Shown here in pieces: positions 23,065-32,047 of a stretch of DNA of 64,000 nt. The position numbers were made by a program, and so were the translations under genes. The notes beneath the pieces were generated by a model, which was given only the letters and a program-made list of their open reading frames with translations, searched no databases and was not told where the DNA came from. Where the stretch lies: NCBI RefSeq assembly GCF_001375555.1, contig NZ_CTDZ01000009.1:2039758-2103757 (forward strand). Reading direction: 5' to 3'. The stretch comes from Numidum massiliense. GTDB taxonomy: Bacteria; Bacillota; Bacilli; Thermoactinomycetales; Novibacillaceae. Each line of letters begins with the position of its first letter. Within the stretch, counting starts at the first letter, position 1.

Positions 23065-24075
23065 TTAAACTGCTGCGAGCGCTTGTTTTAGGCGGTGAAT
23101 ATCGTCCATGAGAGCGTTAAATTCCGGAATCGTGAGCGATTGCGGCCCGTCGGACAACGCCTTCTCCGGCTCGGGATGCACTTCGACGATCAACCCGTCC
23201 GCCCCGGCGACGATCGCCGATTTAGCCATCGGCGGGACGTAGCGCCGTTTGCCGACGCCGTGGCTCGGATCGACGACGACGGGTAAGTGGCTTAAATGTT
23301 TCACGACCGGCACGGCACTCAAGTCGAGCGTGTTACGCGTGTACGTTTCAAACGTGCGAATGCCGCGCTCGCACAAAATGACATTCGGATTGCCCTCACT
23401 TAGAATGTATTCCGCCGACATGAGCCACTCTTCGATCGTCGAGGATAGGCCGCGTTTTAATAGGACTGGCTTCGTCGTACGACCGATCTTTTTCAGCAGG
23501 TGGAAGTTTTGCATGTTACGGGCGCCAATTTGTAAAATATCGACGTACTCCGCCACTAGCTCTAAGTTTTCCGGATCCATTACTTCCGAGACGACGGGGA
23601 GTCCGGTTTCCTCCCGCGCTTCCGCGAGCAATTTCAACCCTTCTTCTCCCAATCCTTGGAAGGAGTAAGGCGACGAACGCGGTTTAAACGCACCGCCGCG
23701 CAAAATTTGTCCGCCTGCTGCCTTCACTGCCCTCGCCGTCGTCAGCAGTTGCTCGCGGTTTTCCACGGAACAAGGTCCGGCCATCATCACAGGATTGCCA
23801 CCGCCGATCGCGACATCGCCGACTAACACGACCGAGTCTTGCGGATGAAAGTCGCGCCCCGCCAACTTGTACGGTTCACTGATCGACACGATTTTCGCCA
23901 CACCCGGATACGTTTCCAGCGGTAATTCATTAATTTTTCGTTTGTCGCCGATGAGTCCGAGTAACGTCTTGTCAACTCCTTTTGACAGGTGAACTTGCAA
24001 CCCTTGCTGTTCTAACTTCGCGATCATTTGCTGAATGTCTTCTTCCGCAACGTGCGGTTCTAATACGATAACCAT
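23065..24075 (-). CDS. aroF: 3-deoxy-7-phosphoheptulonate (DAHP) synthase, type I-beta
   Basis: A 336-residue enzyme that condenses phosphoenolpyruvate and erythrose-4-phosphate, the first step of aromatic amino acid synthesis. Residues 1-70 form the ferredoxin-like regulatory domain seen in Thermotoga-type enzymes. The barrel follows, with [35 protein letters not shown] and [11 protein letters not shown]. The start at 24075 has AAAGGAG upstream; the longer ORF runs into the T-box. Expression is controlled by the T-box leader. Confidence 0.96.
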   Translation of the reverse strand: MVIVLEPHVAEEDIQQMIAKLEQQGLQVHLSKGVDKTLLGLIGDKRKINELPLETYPGVAKIVSISEPYKLAGRDFHPQDSVVLVGDVAIGGGNPVMMAGPCSVENREQLLTTARAVKAAGGQILRGGAFKPRSSPYSFQGLGEEGLKLLAEAREETGLPVVSEVMDPENLELVAEYVDILQIGARNMQNFHLLKKIGRTTKPVLLKRGLSSTIEEWLMSAEYILSEGNPNVILCERGIRTFETYTRNTLDLSAVPVVKHLSHLPVVVDPSHGVGKRRYVPPMAKSAIVAGADGLIVEVHPEPEKALSDGPQSLTIPEFNALMDDIHRLKQALAAV

Positions 24076-24104
24076 CGATTTCTCTCCTTTACGTTTTTTA
24101 ATAT

Positions 24105-24359
24105 AAAAAAACCCCTCGCCCAATAAAGGGACGAGGAGTTGTGCTCGCGGTACCACCCTAATTGATTCGCTTAGTAGCGAATCCACTCGAAGTTGTTAAC
24201 GGCTCATCGCCGGTGGCAAAGTCAAGCCACTGCTCCGGGAGTGTAATTCGAACGAAAACCCAAACTGGTTCGCACTGTCCACCAGCTCTCTGCATTGGGG
24301 AAAGTCGCTCTACTTTAACCCATCAACGCGTTTAAGTAAATACGTGTTGTATGACCGTT
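24105..24359 (-). promoter_or_regulatory. T-box riboswitch (probable tyrosine specifier) of aroF
   Basis: The minus-strand leader carries the conserved T-box sequence AGGGTGGTACCGCG (near 24145-24158) and a terminator CCTCG-CCC/GGG-CGAGG with seven T (24105-24138). Stem I contains the apical motif GGTGGACAGTGCGAACC. Its specifier loop has AGTA on one side and GAAT-TAC-AC on the other; the placing of UAC as specifier suggests tRNA-Tyr sensing. Uncharged tRNA would stabilise the antiterminator and turn on aroF. Confidence 0.9.
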
Positions 24360-24388
24360 ACTATACTACGGTTGCAAACGCGTGTCAA
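24360..24388 (-). promoter_or_regulatory. Sigma-A promoter of the T-box/aroF unit
   Basis: TTGACA and TATAGT with 17-base spacing on the minus strand, directly upstream of the T-box. Confidence 0.85.
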
Positions 24389-24408
24389 CACACTTTTTTT
24401 GCCCAATT

Positions 24409-25419
24409 TTAACCTAGTTCAAAAGAGACGGCGTGCGCAACGCACGGAATCGATTCTTTTTGTTGGAAAGAAATGGGGCTAAACAAGGCACCGGTGGCTA
24501 CGACGAGCACTTTGCGATACTTACCGCGCGCCATTTGCCGAAAAATGTGTCCGTACGTGACGATCGCACTGCTAGCACAGCCACTCGCCCCGCCGTAGTC
24601 GCGCTGCTTGGGATCATAAATCATTAACCCACAATCTTGGTAATTGTCGCCAATAATAATATCTTTTTTCCGCAGCAGTTCTTTCGTAATGTTATACCCG
24701 GACTGGCGTAAATCGCCGGTAACGATCAGGTCGTAATCGTCCGGCGTGCGCCCCGTATCGGAAAGATGCTTTTCAATCGTATGTGCCGCTGCGGGCGCCA
24801 TTGCCGCCCCTAAATTGAACGGGTCTTTCACCCCGAGATCGATCACCTTCCCGATCGTACAGTGGGTGACGAGCGGGCCCACTTTGCCGTGGCCGAGGAC
24901 GACTGCTCCCGCGCCAGTCGCCGTCCAACCGGCCATCGGCGGTTTTTGGCCCCCGTATTCGGTCGGATAGCGAAACTGTCGCTCGGATGAACTGTTATGA
25001 CTGCTCACCCCGGCGACGACGCGTGCCATTAAGCCCCCTTCGATGAACAGCGCCCCCAACGTCACCGACTGCATGGAAGACGCACAGGCAGAAAAAACAC
25101 CCATATGTGGAATTCCTAGTGCTTTGGCAGAAAAAGACGAGACGATGATTTGGTTCATTAAATCGCCGGCTATGTACAAGTCGATCTCTTGCTTTTTGTA
25201 GCCACTTTTGTGTAGCGCAAAATCGACGGCATCTTCAAGCATTTTTCGCTCGGCGCGCTCCCACGTATCTTGCCCGGCGTACGTGTCGGAATAGATCGCA
25301 TCGTAATCATTTTTAAGTAACCCTTGGCCTTCTTTAGGCCCGACGACGGCGGCACTCGCTAGAACGCGCACGCCACTCGTCACAGCCCACGTCTGCTGCC
25401 CTAATTTTTTCTGGGACAA
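24409..25419 (-). CDS. spoVAD: Stage V sporulation protein AD
   Basis: A 336-residue thiolase-fold protein of the SpoVAD family. It binds dipicolinic acid and is needed for its uptake into the forespore. Recognisable parts: KMLEDAVDFALHKSGYKKQEIDLYIAGDLMNQ, GVFSACASSMQ (the thiolase-like Cys position), GLMIYDPKQRDYGGASGCASSA and the C-terminus VLVVATGALFSP. Start is TTG with GGGGAG seven bases upstream. It follows spoVAC by about 15 bases. No spoVAE follows. Confidence 0.95.
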   Translation of the reverse strand: MSQKKLGQQTWAVTSGVRVLASAAVVGPKEGQGLLKNDYDAIYSDTYAGQDTWERAERKMLEDAVDFALHKSGYKKQEIDLYIAGDLMNQIIVSSFSAKALGIPHMGVFSACASSMQSVTLGALFIEGGLMARVVAGVSSHNSSSERQFRYPTEYGGQKPPMAGWTATGAGAVVLGHGKVGPLVTHCTIGKVIDLGVKDPFNLGAAMAPAAAHTIEKHLSDTGRTPDDYDLIVTGDLRQSGYNITKELLRKKDIIIGDNYQDCGLMIYDPKQRDYGGASGCASSAIVTYGHIFRQMARGKYRKVLVVATGALFSPISFQQKESIPCVAHAVSFELG

Positions 25420-25434
25420 TAGTCTACTCCCCTC

Positions 25435-25905
25435 TCACGTCACAATTGTTTTAATTAATGCGATGATAAAAGAGGCCACCACGCCGAACACGATAACCGA
25501 CCCTGCCAACTTAAACGCATTGCCACCGACGCCGAGCACGAAACCTTCACTCTTGTGCTCAATGGCGACGGATGAAACAGCATTGGCAAAACCGGTTACC
25601 GGAACAGATGTCCCCGCTCCTGCCCACTGTCCAATTTTGTCATACAGGCCAAAGCCGGTAAGTAACGTCGCCAACAACACCATCGTCGCCACCGTCGGAT
25701 TTCCCGCATCAGCCATACTAAAACCGAACACGCGGACAAAAAAACTTTGTACGACTTGCCCGAGCAAACAGACAAGGCCGCCGCTAAGGAACGCTTTTAA
25801 GCAATTTTTAGCAACGGGTCGCCCGGGCGTATATTTGTTCACAATTTTTTTGTAGTATTGTCGTTCTACTTGCTGCATCGCTTGGCGATAATCGCTGTTC
25901 GCCAC
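25435..25905 (-). CDS. spoVAC: Stage V sporulation protein AC
   Basis: A 156-residue inner-membrane protein with about four segments. In B. subtilis SpoVAC is a mechanosensitive channel for dipicolinic acid release. Family parts: YTPGRPVAKNCLKAFLSGG, GQWAGAGTSVPVTGFANAV and the GVGGNAFKLAGSVIVFG end. GTG at 25905 is preferred because AAGGAGG lies seven bases before it; the ATG two codons earlier is too close. Confidence 0.95.
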   Translation of the reverse strand: MANSDYRQAMQQVERQYYKKIVNKYTPGRPVAKNCLKAFLSGGLVCLLGQVVQSFFVRVFGFSMADAGNPTVATMVLLATLLTGFGLYDKIGQWAGAGTSVPVTGFANAVSSVAIEHKSEGFVLGVGGNAFKLAGSVIVFGVVASFIIALIKTIVT

Positions 25906-26058
25906 GTACATTCCTCCTTATGCGCGCGGTTACGTATATTTTCTACTACAATGCGAGATTTTATGACTGACGGTGAGAAGTAGTTAGGAAAGGTTGAACG
26001 GATGACGCGGATCAGAAAGCTCGCGTATGTGAAAAAACGTGTGTAGGAGGAAGGTAAG

Positions 26059-26256
26059 GTGACCATTCATACAAAACTAAAGCAGGTACTCGTACAAGCG
26101 AAAACGGTCGCGGTACAGTTGGAGCAATTCGCGCTTGACACGGACGACCGACAAATACAGCAACTGTATCATGTGTTAGCGCGGCAGAGCGACGATGTCG
26201 CTAGCGTGTTACAGACGCGTATTCTCGCCGTAGAGAGCGAAGAGCCAACGTATTAG
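26059..26256 (+). CDS. DUF1657 protein, copy 1
   Basis: A 65-residue helical protein starting at GTG after AGGAGGAAGG. Layout (TIHTKLKQVLVQAKTVAVQLEQFALDT then QLYHVLARQSDDVASVLQTR, ending EEPTY) is that of DUF1657, a small family found in spoVA2mob operons. It is divergent from spoVAC and 90 bases before the DUF421 gene. A second copy lies at 27698-27904. Confidence 0.85.
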   Translation: MTIHTKLKQVLVQAKTVAVQLEQFALDTDDRQIQQLYHVLARQSDDVASVLQTRILAVESEEPTY

Positions 26257-26348
26257 ACGCGGTTGGCGCCGTTTGTCGTGGAGGATACCCGAAACGCGAT
26301 GGCGTGGTTAACCCGAAATACGATGACAACGAGGAGCGAAAAAATAAC

Positions 26349-27164
26349 ATGATTAATTTTATGACGGAACTGACAGAACACGTGTTGACGCCGCTCGCAA
26401 TTTTTGCTATATTTTGGATTTCCTTGCGCATTATGGGCAAGCGCGCGGTTTCTGAATTGTCGACGTTCGACTTAGCGATCGTCGTCTTACTCGGTAACTC
26501 CTTAACCGAACCGATTGCAAAGAAAGGGTTTTTTTCGAGTATGTTACTCGCAGCGGTATTCGTTCTCTCCCACTTGTTACTCAACTTTTTCTCGTACAAC
26601 AACCGCTTGCGCAAAAAAGTGATCGGACGCAGTATTGAACTGATTCGTCACGGTAAAATTAACGAAAAAAACTTGAAAAAGGCACGCATGACGATCCCGC
26701 AGTTGTTAGGCGCACTGCGCGTTAAAGGGTATGTGAACCCGCAAAATGTCGAATTCGCCTTTCTAGAGGAGATGGGACAAATAAGCGTCATTGCGATGCC
26801 AGAACACCGCCCGCTTAAGCCGTCTGACATCGGTTTAACTCCGCCTTACTCAGGCATCCCCGTGCCACTCGTCATTGACGGGGTGATCCAGGATAACGCG
26901 TTGCGCCGCCTCAAAATTGACCGCGAGTGGCTATGGCTCAAACTCGTCGCCAACGGCGTCACGCGCGACCTCTTGCCGAACGTGGCTCTCGCCTTACTCG
27001 ATGCGAAAGGCTCCGTGCACGTCGACTGGAATAACGATCCGCTGCAAGGTGCTTATCAAGACCATGCGAACACGGTGTCAAACCAAGTGAAACAAAGTTT
27101 ACAGAAGGACCGTGCCTTGCAGGAACTGGGCTTCGCTGACGATTACTTAAAACCCCACCCTTAG
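26349..27164 (+). CDS. DUF421 (YetF-type) membrane protein, copy 1
   Basis: A 271-residue protein with three N-terminal membrane segments and a cytosolic DUF421 domain. Signature: ISLRIMGKRAVSELSTFDLAIVV, GNSLTEPI; then LRVKGYVNPQNVEFAFLEEMGQISV. The C-terminal extension (residues about 215-271) is not shared with copy 2. DUF421 genes belong to spoVA2mob operons, and the neighbouring DUF1657 and spoVA genes fit this. The start at 26349 follows GAGGAG by 12 bases; no better start was found. Confidence 0.9.
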   Translation: MINFMTELTEHVLTPLAIFAIFWISLRIMGKRAVSELSTFDLAIVVLLGNSLTEPIAKKGFFSSMLLAAVFVLSHLLLNFFSYNNRLRKKVIGRSIELIRHGKINEKNLKKARMTIPQLLGALRVKGYVNPQNVEFAFLEEMGQISVIAMPEHRPLKPSDIGLTPPYSGIPVPLVIDGVIQDNALRRLKIDREWLWLKLVANGVTRDLLPNVALALLDAKGSVHVDWNNDPLQGAYQDHANTVSNQVKQSLQKDRALQELGFADDYLKPHP

Positions 27165-27290
27165 CTCACCGGAAATAAACAAACTGGCTATGACGAGAGT
27201 AACGAGCGGGTCGGCGGCAAAAGCCGCCAAATGACCTACAAATAAAGCTAAAGCTAAAGCCGGCGTTGTTAAAAGCAAAATCATACGACT

Positions 27291-27545
27291 TTAGTCGTGT
27301 GGCGTCTCAATGGCGCTGTTTTCTGCAAACACGTATGTACGAATATATTGCAAAAACATCTGCCGCGCGTCCTCATACGTTTTAAACTCGATAAAGTCGA
27401 CTTGATAATCTTCTTCCCCTGTCCGCTTCATCCATTTCACTTGATAACGCGTTTGACTACCGTGCCGCATTTTTGTTAACGAGATCCGCTCATGTGTCGC
27501 GTGATCTTCATACTGCAAGATGACGTTCGCTTCTGACTCCGCCAT
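27291..27545 (-). CDS. Hypothetical protein, 84 residues
   Basis: A small soluble protein (MAESEANVILQYEDHATHER ... YQVDFIEFKTYEDARQMFLQY) with a beta-rich first half and helical end. AGGGGGG lies about 11 bases before the ATG at 27545; the longer ORF to 27647 has no start signal. A short hairpin overlaps the stop. No family recognised. Confidence 0.6.
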   Translation of the reverse strand: MAESEANVILQYEDHATHERISLTKMRHGSQTRYQVKWMKRTGEEDYQVDFIEFKTYEDARQMFLQYIRTYVFAENSAIETPHD

Positions 27546-27655
27546 AAGTGCAAAATCCCCCCTCTCACCTTTGAAGTCACTCTTTCGACAAATTATAACA
27601 TAACTCGGCAACTCCTTTTTGTTTTTTCTATTATTGCACCCGGACAAATGAGATA

Positions 27656-27684
27656 AGCCTCGGATGCGCGTGCACGCCGAGGCT
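27656..27684 (-). terminator. Hairpin after DUF1657 copy 2
   Basis: Perfect 8-bp stem AGCCTCGG/CCGAGGCT downstream of the stop; the following T-run is weak. Confidence 0.5.
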
Positions 27685-27697
27685 ATTGATGTGATCG

Positions 27698-27904
27698 TTA
27701 CATTTGCTTATATTGTGGCTCTTCTTCTTGAATTTCGTTTAGGCGTGTGTTTAGTTGGTTAACAACCATGTCCATATTTTGCGCTAAGTTTTGAAACATC
27801 TGTTTCGCATTTTGATTTTGTGTATCGAGTGCAAACGTCTTTAAACTGGCGGCCACACTTTCCGCACTCGCAATCATCTGTTGCATTTTTGTACCTACCG
27901 TCAT
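27698..27904 (-). CDS. DUF1657 protein, copy 2
   Basis: A 68-residue helical protein (MTVGTKMQQMIASAESVAAS, FALDTQNQNAKQMFQNLAQN, EEEPQY). It aligns along its length with copy 1, including FALDT and the EEPxY end. AGGGAGG lies seven bases before the ATG at 27904. The two copies are on opposite strands around the DUF421 gene. Confidence 0.88.
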   Translation of the reverse strand: MTVGTKMQQMIASAESVAASLKTFALDTQNQNAKQMFQNLAQNMDMVVNQLNTRLNEIQEEEPQYKQM

Positions 27905-27983
27905 CACTATCCCTCCCTTCTTGCACTGTTAATATAGGGTTAATACGTGTCGGTTATGCGTGCCAATAACCGGCTGTTTCCTG

Positions 27984-29180
27984 TCAATTGTACTCGGCGC
28001 CTCGCCCGCGAATCCTGACCGTGTAAGCCACATCGATGGCCGCCTTCGGAAACGCCTTTTGCCAGTCGATCCGTTCCCACACATCCGGATAAAAAGCGCG
28101 TAACATCAACCCGAGCTTCAGTACATCGATATGTTGTTGCTGAAGTTTTCGCACGAGGCGAGTTGCACCTGCTTCGTACTGTTGCTTTAGTTTTTTTTCG
28201 ACTAACGCAATATGTTTTTGTTGCGCTAAATCGAGCGCACACGTTTTTTCCTCGATAACGCCATCGATGCGAATGGCGATGCGAAACTTAAAGGCGGCTT
28301 CGTCGAACGTCACCTTGCGTCGCACATTTCTCGGGTCGACCGTAATGATGCCTTTACAATCATTCGGACAGGGCACACTTTTGTGCGACCCTCTGTTGCC
28401 GTCCCCCAGTTGCATTAGCAGCCAACTTTCAACTTCGTTTAACGAAGAAACCATGTGTGTTTTATTAAACAGCGCTGTTCCAGCCCAATTGACTGCTTTA
28501 TCCGTATGTGCAATATAGTTAAGCATAGGTTGCTTCGAGTGATCCGAAAGGTCGGTAAGGAGATGGATCAGTTTTCGATCGAATATACTTCCCCTTTGTG
28601 AATGGCTCTCAAACATGTCCATTAAATAGACGGCGGGAATCGGTTCTAATTTCGGATTCGCATGCAACAAGTCGGACGCTTTCCCTTTGGACACGATTGG
28701 CCACAACTCACGGCGAATCTCGTGATTGCGTCTCAACCCGTCGATCACCGGTGCGAGGCCTCGCTCGGCAATCTCTTGGCTAAAGACGATCAGACGTAAA
28801 TGGCCTAACGTTAAACTTTCGTCCAGCTGTTTCTGAATGCTTCGTAGCGCGTCGTCCAAGTCTTTACCGTTCCCGACAAAAAATTGCACCGCCTCTTGCC
28901 CACCCCCGCCACCATTTCCACCTGAACCGGCAATTTTTACGGGGATCGGCACTTGAATCGTCACCTGTAAACCGCTCTTATGTGTGTCAATCCCAAGTGC
29001 AGCGACAGATATTTGCTTCTCAATCTTTTGCTCGTCCCAGCAACCACTGAGAGAAACACATAACGTCAAAATGAGTGTAGCTGTGTACACTTTCGCCCAA
29101 GAACTTCTATGCGCGCGCCAGCCCCCGGTAACCCCGCTAACGCTTCTCGCTTTTCGACTTTCCTCGCGGCTGCTGCCCAT
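27984..29180 (-). CDS. Spore germination lipoprotein, Ger(x)C family
   Basis: A 398-residue C subunit of a GerA-type nutrient receptor. After a 30-residue basic n-region come a hydrophobic stretch and the lipobox LSGC (Cys47), then GCWDEQKIEKQISVAALGID, the family start. The C-terminal helix-rich domain ends with DVWERIDWQKAFPKAAIDV. A Gly-rich loop (GSGGNGGGGG) is unusual. The start overlaps the gerB-type gene by 44 bases, with GGAGGAGG upstream. Anchored on the outer face of the spore inner membrane. Confidence 0.93.
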   Translation of the reverse strand: MGSSREESRKARSVSGVTGGWRAHRSSWAKVYTATLILTLCVSLSGCWDEQKIEKQISVAALGIDTHKSGLQVTIQVPIPVKIAGSGGNGGGGGQEAVQFFVGNGKDLDDALRSIQKQLDESLTLGHLRLIVFSQEIAERGLAPVIDGLRRNHEIRRELWPIVSKGKASDLLHANPKLEPIPAVYLMDMFESHSQRGSIFDRKLIHLLTDLSDHSKQPMLNYIAHTDKAVNWAGTALFNKTHMVSSLNEVESWLLMQLGDGNRGSHKSVPCPNDCKGIITVDPRNVRRKVTFDEAAFKFRIAIRIDGVIEEKTCALDLAQQKHIALVEKKLKQQYEAGATRLVRKLQQQHIDVLKLGLMLRAFYPDVWERIDWQKAFPKAAIDVAYTVRIRGRGAEYN

Positions 29181-30336
29181 TTCCTAACCTCCTCCGCAAA
29201 ACCGTGATTAATAACAACAACGGCGGGATGACAATCGCGTAAAAAAAGCCGAACAAGCCCACTCGATCCGCGGCGACAAACGACCGCTGGATATCTTCCG
29301 GCCACATTGCCAAAAAGAAGATGACGACGATGACGATGGCGACGATCCAAAACCGCTTCGCCTGACTGATTGCAAAATATTCACCTACTAAATTTACAAT
29401 GGTAGCCAAAAAGTTTGCCACCGTTGTAAAGATGGCCACAAGCCATACGGCGAGGAACCCGGAATCCATACGTTCGAGAATAAGTCCGGGCATGCGCGTC
29501 GATTTCACTAACTCGATTGTCGGCCACATCATTCTTTTTACCTCCTCGTGTCCGAAAACACCGATACAAGCGATCGTCGTGAACAAGTAGATGAAGGTGA
29601 CCATGGCGACCCCGAGGGTGTGCGAACGGACAGCCTCCTCCGGCTGTTTGTACGACGCCATATAGATGGCGGTGACCGAAACGCCTTGAAAGGCATAGAT
29701 CGCTTTAATGACTCCCCCCAAAAAACTGCGCCAATCGGTTCGAAATAACGGCAATAAGTTCGTCAGCTCTATGTTGCGCAAGACGAGCAAGCTAATGAGT
29801 AAAATCGGAATGACGATGAGCGGAAGTAAAAACTCGTTCAAGCGGGCGATCACTTCCGCCGGATTGTTCGCGACGAGCGCACAGAGCACGAGCATGCTGC
29901 CGACCATGAACCAAAGTGGCGTGTTCGGAAAGGCGATCGTACGCTGGGCTTCGCCAAACACGCGCAACACGAAAGAAACACTGAGTAGCCACCAAAGCGC
30001 GATGGATAGAATAAACGGGAAAGCGAGAATCCGTCCTAACCGCGGGTTCGACCGCTTTGCAAGTAGTTTTTGCGTATAGCCGACGTACGTTAGGTTAGGA
30101 AACTTCTGCCCTAATTTCGTGAACATCCAAATAACGAACAGTGTAAAAAAACCGGCGACGAAGACGGCAACCATGCCGTCCGTTTTCGTCGCTGTCGCTA
30201 CGATACGCGGCAGTGTCAATATTTCAGCGGAGATTAATGTACAAGCGATGAGTGTCGTCGCTTGCCACGGAGTAAACACTTTTTTCGCTTGGCTCACCTG
30301 GTTTGCTTCTTTTTGCTGCGTCGATTCACTGTTCAT
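29137..30336 (-). CDS. Spore germination permease-like protein, GerAB family
   Basis: A 399-residue, ten-segment APC-type membrane protein, the B subunit of the receptor and the likely germinant-binding part. Begins after a Gln/Lys head with FTPWQATTLIACTLISAEILTLPRIVA; SLLVLRNIELTNLLPLF and GVSVTAIYMASYKQPEEA are typical. Its ATG overlaps the A-subunit stop (ATGA). Confidence 0.94.
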   Translation of the reverse strand: MNSESTQQKEANQVSQAKKVFTPWQATTLIACTLISAEILTLPRIVATATKTDGMVAVFVAGFFTLFVIWMFTKLGQKFPNLTYVGYTQKLLAKRSNPRLGRILAFPFILSIALWWLLSVSFVLRVFGEAQRTIAFPNTPLWFMVGSMLVLCALVANNPAEVIARLNEFLLPLIVIPILLISLLVLRNIELTNLLPLFRTDWRSFLGGVIKAIYAFQGVSVTAIYMASYKQPEEAVRSHTLGVAMVTFIYLFTTIACIGVFGHEEVKRMMWPTIELVKSTRMPGLILERMDSGFLAVWLVAIFTTVANFLATIVNLVGEYFAISQAKRFWIVAIVIVVIFFLAMWPEDIQRSFVAADRVGLFGFFYAIVIPPLLLLITVLRRRLGNGQQPRGKSKSEKR

Positions 30337-31922
30337 CTTTTTTCCTCCTGCGGCTCGGTCTGCTCTTGGCGCAGTTCATTGACTGTTTTAAAAGGTTTCG
30401 GTCGCACATTCATCCACTTCCACGGCACACGGACGATCGAGTCTTTCATATCGGACAGTTTCAAAGGTGACAGCGGAGCTAAATAAGGGACGCCGAAGGA
30501 CTTCAGCTTCACTAAATGCAACACGATGATCAGTAGCGCAAACATCGTGCCGTATAACCCGGCGATTGCGGCCGCAATCATCAACGGAAAGCGCAACATA
30601 CGTACTGCAGTCGCCGCCCCATAGTTCGGATTGGTATACGAGCCGATCGTCGTCAACGCGACGACGATGACCATGAGCGGACTGACAATGCCAGCCGACA
30701 CAGCAGCATCGCCTATGACGAGCGCCCCGACGATCCCGATCGTCGGCCCGATCGGTCCCGGCAAGCGGATGCTCGCTTCGCGCAGGATTTCTACACTGAA
30801 TTCCATCAACAGTGCCTCGATGAGCGTGGAGAACGGTACCGTTGCCCGCCCCGCAGCAATCGCAATCGCCAGTTTTGAAGGGATCATTTCGGTGTGAAAG
30901 GAGACGAACGCAATGTAAAGCGCCGGTAATAGCAAGGCGATGAAGAAGCTAATAAAGCGAATGAGGCGGACGAGTGACGCAATGAGAAAACGGTTGTAGT
31001 AATCTTCCGGGCTGTAGTAAAACTGGGAAAACACAGCTGGTAAAACGAGCGCAAAGGGCGTACCGTCGACGATAATCGCCGCTTTTCCCTCCAACAAGTG
31101 GGCGACGACTGAGTCGGGGCGCTCCGTCGCCTGCAGTTGTGGAAACGGCGACCACGTATTGTCTTCAATGAACTCCTCAACGTATCCACTCTCGAGTACG
31201 CCGTCGATGTCAATATTTTCTATGCGCTTTCTGATGAGGGATAACGTATCCGCGTTGATGATTCCTTTGACATACGCGAGACAAATGTGCGTCTTTGTCC
31301 GTTTTCCGACGGTGAAACTATCGAAGCGCAAATCCGGATCTTGTAAGCGGCGACGAATGAGTGCCGTATTCGTCCGCATGTTTTCGATAAACCCTTCCCG
31401 CGACCCGCGTACGACCGCTTCCGTATTCGGCTCCGACACCGAGCGGTGCTCCCACCCTTTCGTGCCAATGACAACCCCTTGTTCACACTGATCGATGAAT
31501 ATGATCGTATCTCCGAATAACAGTGCAGCAACAATTTTTTTCATTTCGGTGGTTAGGGTCACTTCTCCCACGTGGATTAAGCGGTCCTTCAACCATTTCG
31601 CAATGTCGTACGTTTCTTCGACTTTCGCCGGTTCGACCGTCAGTGAGTGTAAAATAAAGTCGTCGATGACTTGGGAATCGGCCATACCGTCAATGTAAAA
31701 AAGAACTGCCTCGCGGTTAGACTCATGCGGGATGATAAAGCGACGGGAAATAATATCGCCGCTTTTGCCGAGTATTTTTTTTAAGAAGGCCACATTTTTG
31801 TCGAGATCGGCATACACTTGCACGTGAACTTTTTCTTGCAGCTTCTGTTCCGATTGTTGCGTAAGCCGTCGCTGTGCGCGCAGTTCGCGCGTTTTTTTCG
31901 GGCGAATAAATGACTTTTTCAT
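30333..31922 (-). CDS. Spore germination protein, GerAA family
   Basis: A 529-residue A subunit. Residues 1-260 form the cytosolic domain (NREAVLFYIDGMADSQVIDDFIL, GDTIIFIDQCEQGVVIGTKGWE). Membrane segments follow, including the conserved EIPGPIGPTIGIVGALVIGDAAV-like part (residues about 400-425). The C-terminus is a cytosolic tail. First gene of gerABC, with a weak ribosome binding site (GTGGTGG) and a sigma-G-like promoter. The germinant is unknown. Confidence 0.95.
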   Translation of the reverse strand: MKKSFIRPKKTRELRAQRRLTQQSEQKLQEKVHVQVYADLDKNVAFLKKILGKSGDIISRRFIIPHESNREAVLFYIDGMADSQVIDDFILHSLTVEPAKVEETYDIAKWLKDRLIHVGEVTLTTEMKKIVAALLFGDTIIFIDQCEQGVVIGTKGWEHRSVSEPNTEAVVRGSREGFIENMRTNTALIRRRLQDPDLRFDSFTVGKRTKTHICLAYVKGIINADTLSLIRKRIENIDIDGVLESGYVEEFIEDNTWSPFPQLQATERPDSVVAHLLEGKAAIIVDGTPFALVLPAVFSQFYYSPEDYYNRFLIASLVRLIRFISFFIALLLPALYIAFVSFHTEMIPSKLAIAIAAGRATVPFSTLIEALLMEFSVEILREASIRLPGPIGPTIGIVGALVIGDAAVSAGIVSPLMVIVVALTTIGSYTNPNYGAATAVRMLRFPLMIAAAIAGLYGTMFALLIIVLHLVKLKSFGVPYLAPLSPLKLSDMKDSIVRVPWKWMNVRPKPFKTVNELRQEQTEPQEEKR

Positions 31923-31956
31923 CCGATCAAACCACCACTTCTTTCCGAGCTCTCCT

Positions 31957-31986
31957 TAGTTTGTAAGTAATACTAAAAAAATATGC
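31957..31986 (-). promoter_or_regulatory. Sigma-G-like promoter of gerABC
   Basis: GCATAT and CAAACTA with 17 bases between, 35-65 bases upstream of the start. One mismatch to the CATNNTA pattern. Forespore expression is known for gerA-type operons. Confidence 0.6.
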
Positions 31987-32005
31987 GAAATCCGCTAACA
32001 ACAAT

Positions 32006-32037
32006 AAAAAAAGGCTACCGCAAGGAGCGGTAACCTT
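32006..32037 (-). terminator. Intrinsic terminator of the CBS-domain gene
   Basis: Minus-strand AAGGTTACCGC/GCGGTAGCCTT stem (one G-T type pair) and a T-run. Confidence 0.88.
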
Positions 32038-32047
32038 AGTTTGACTG

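Noticed and set aside
24076-24186. N-terminal extension of the DAHP synthase ORF to 24186
   Set aside because: It runs through the T-box terminator and antiterminator; the ATG at 24075 has a proper ribosome binding site and gives the family length.
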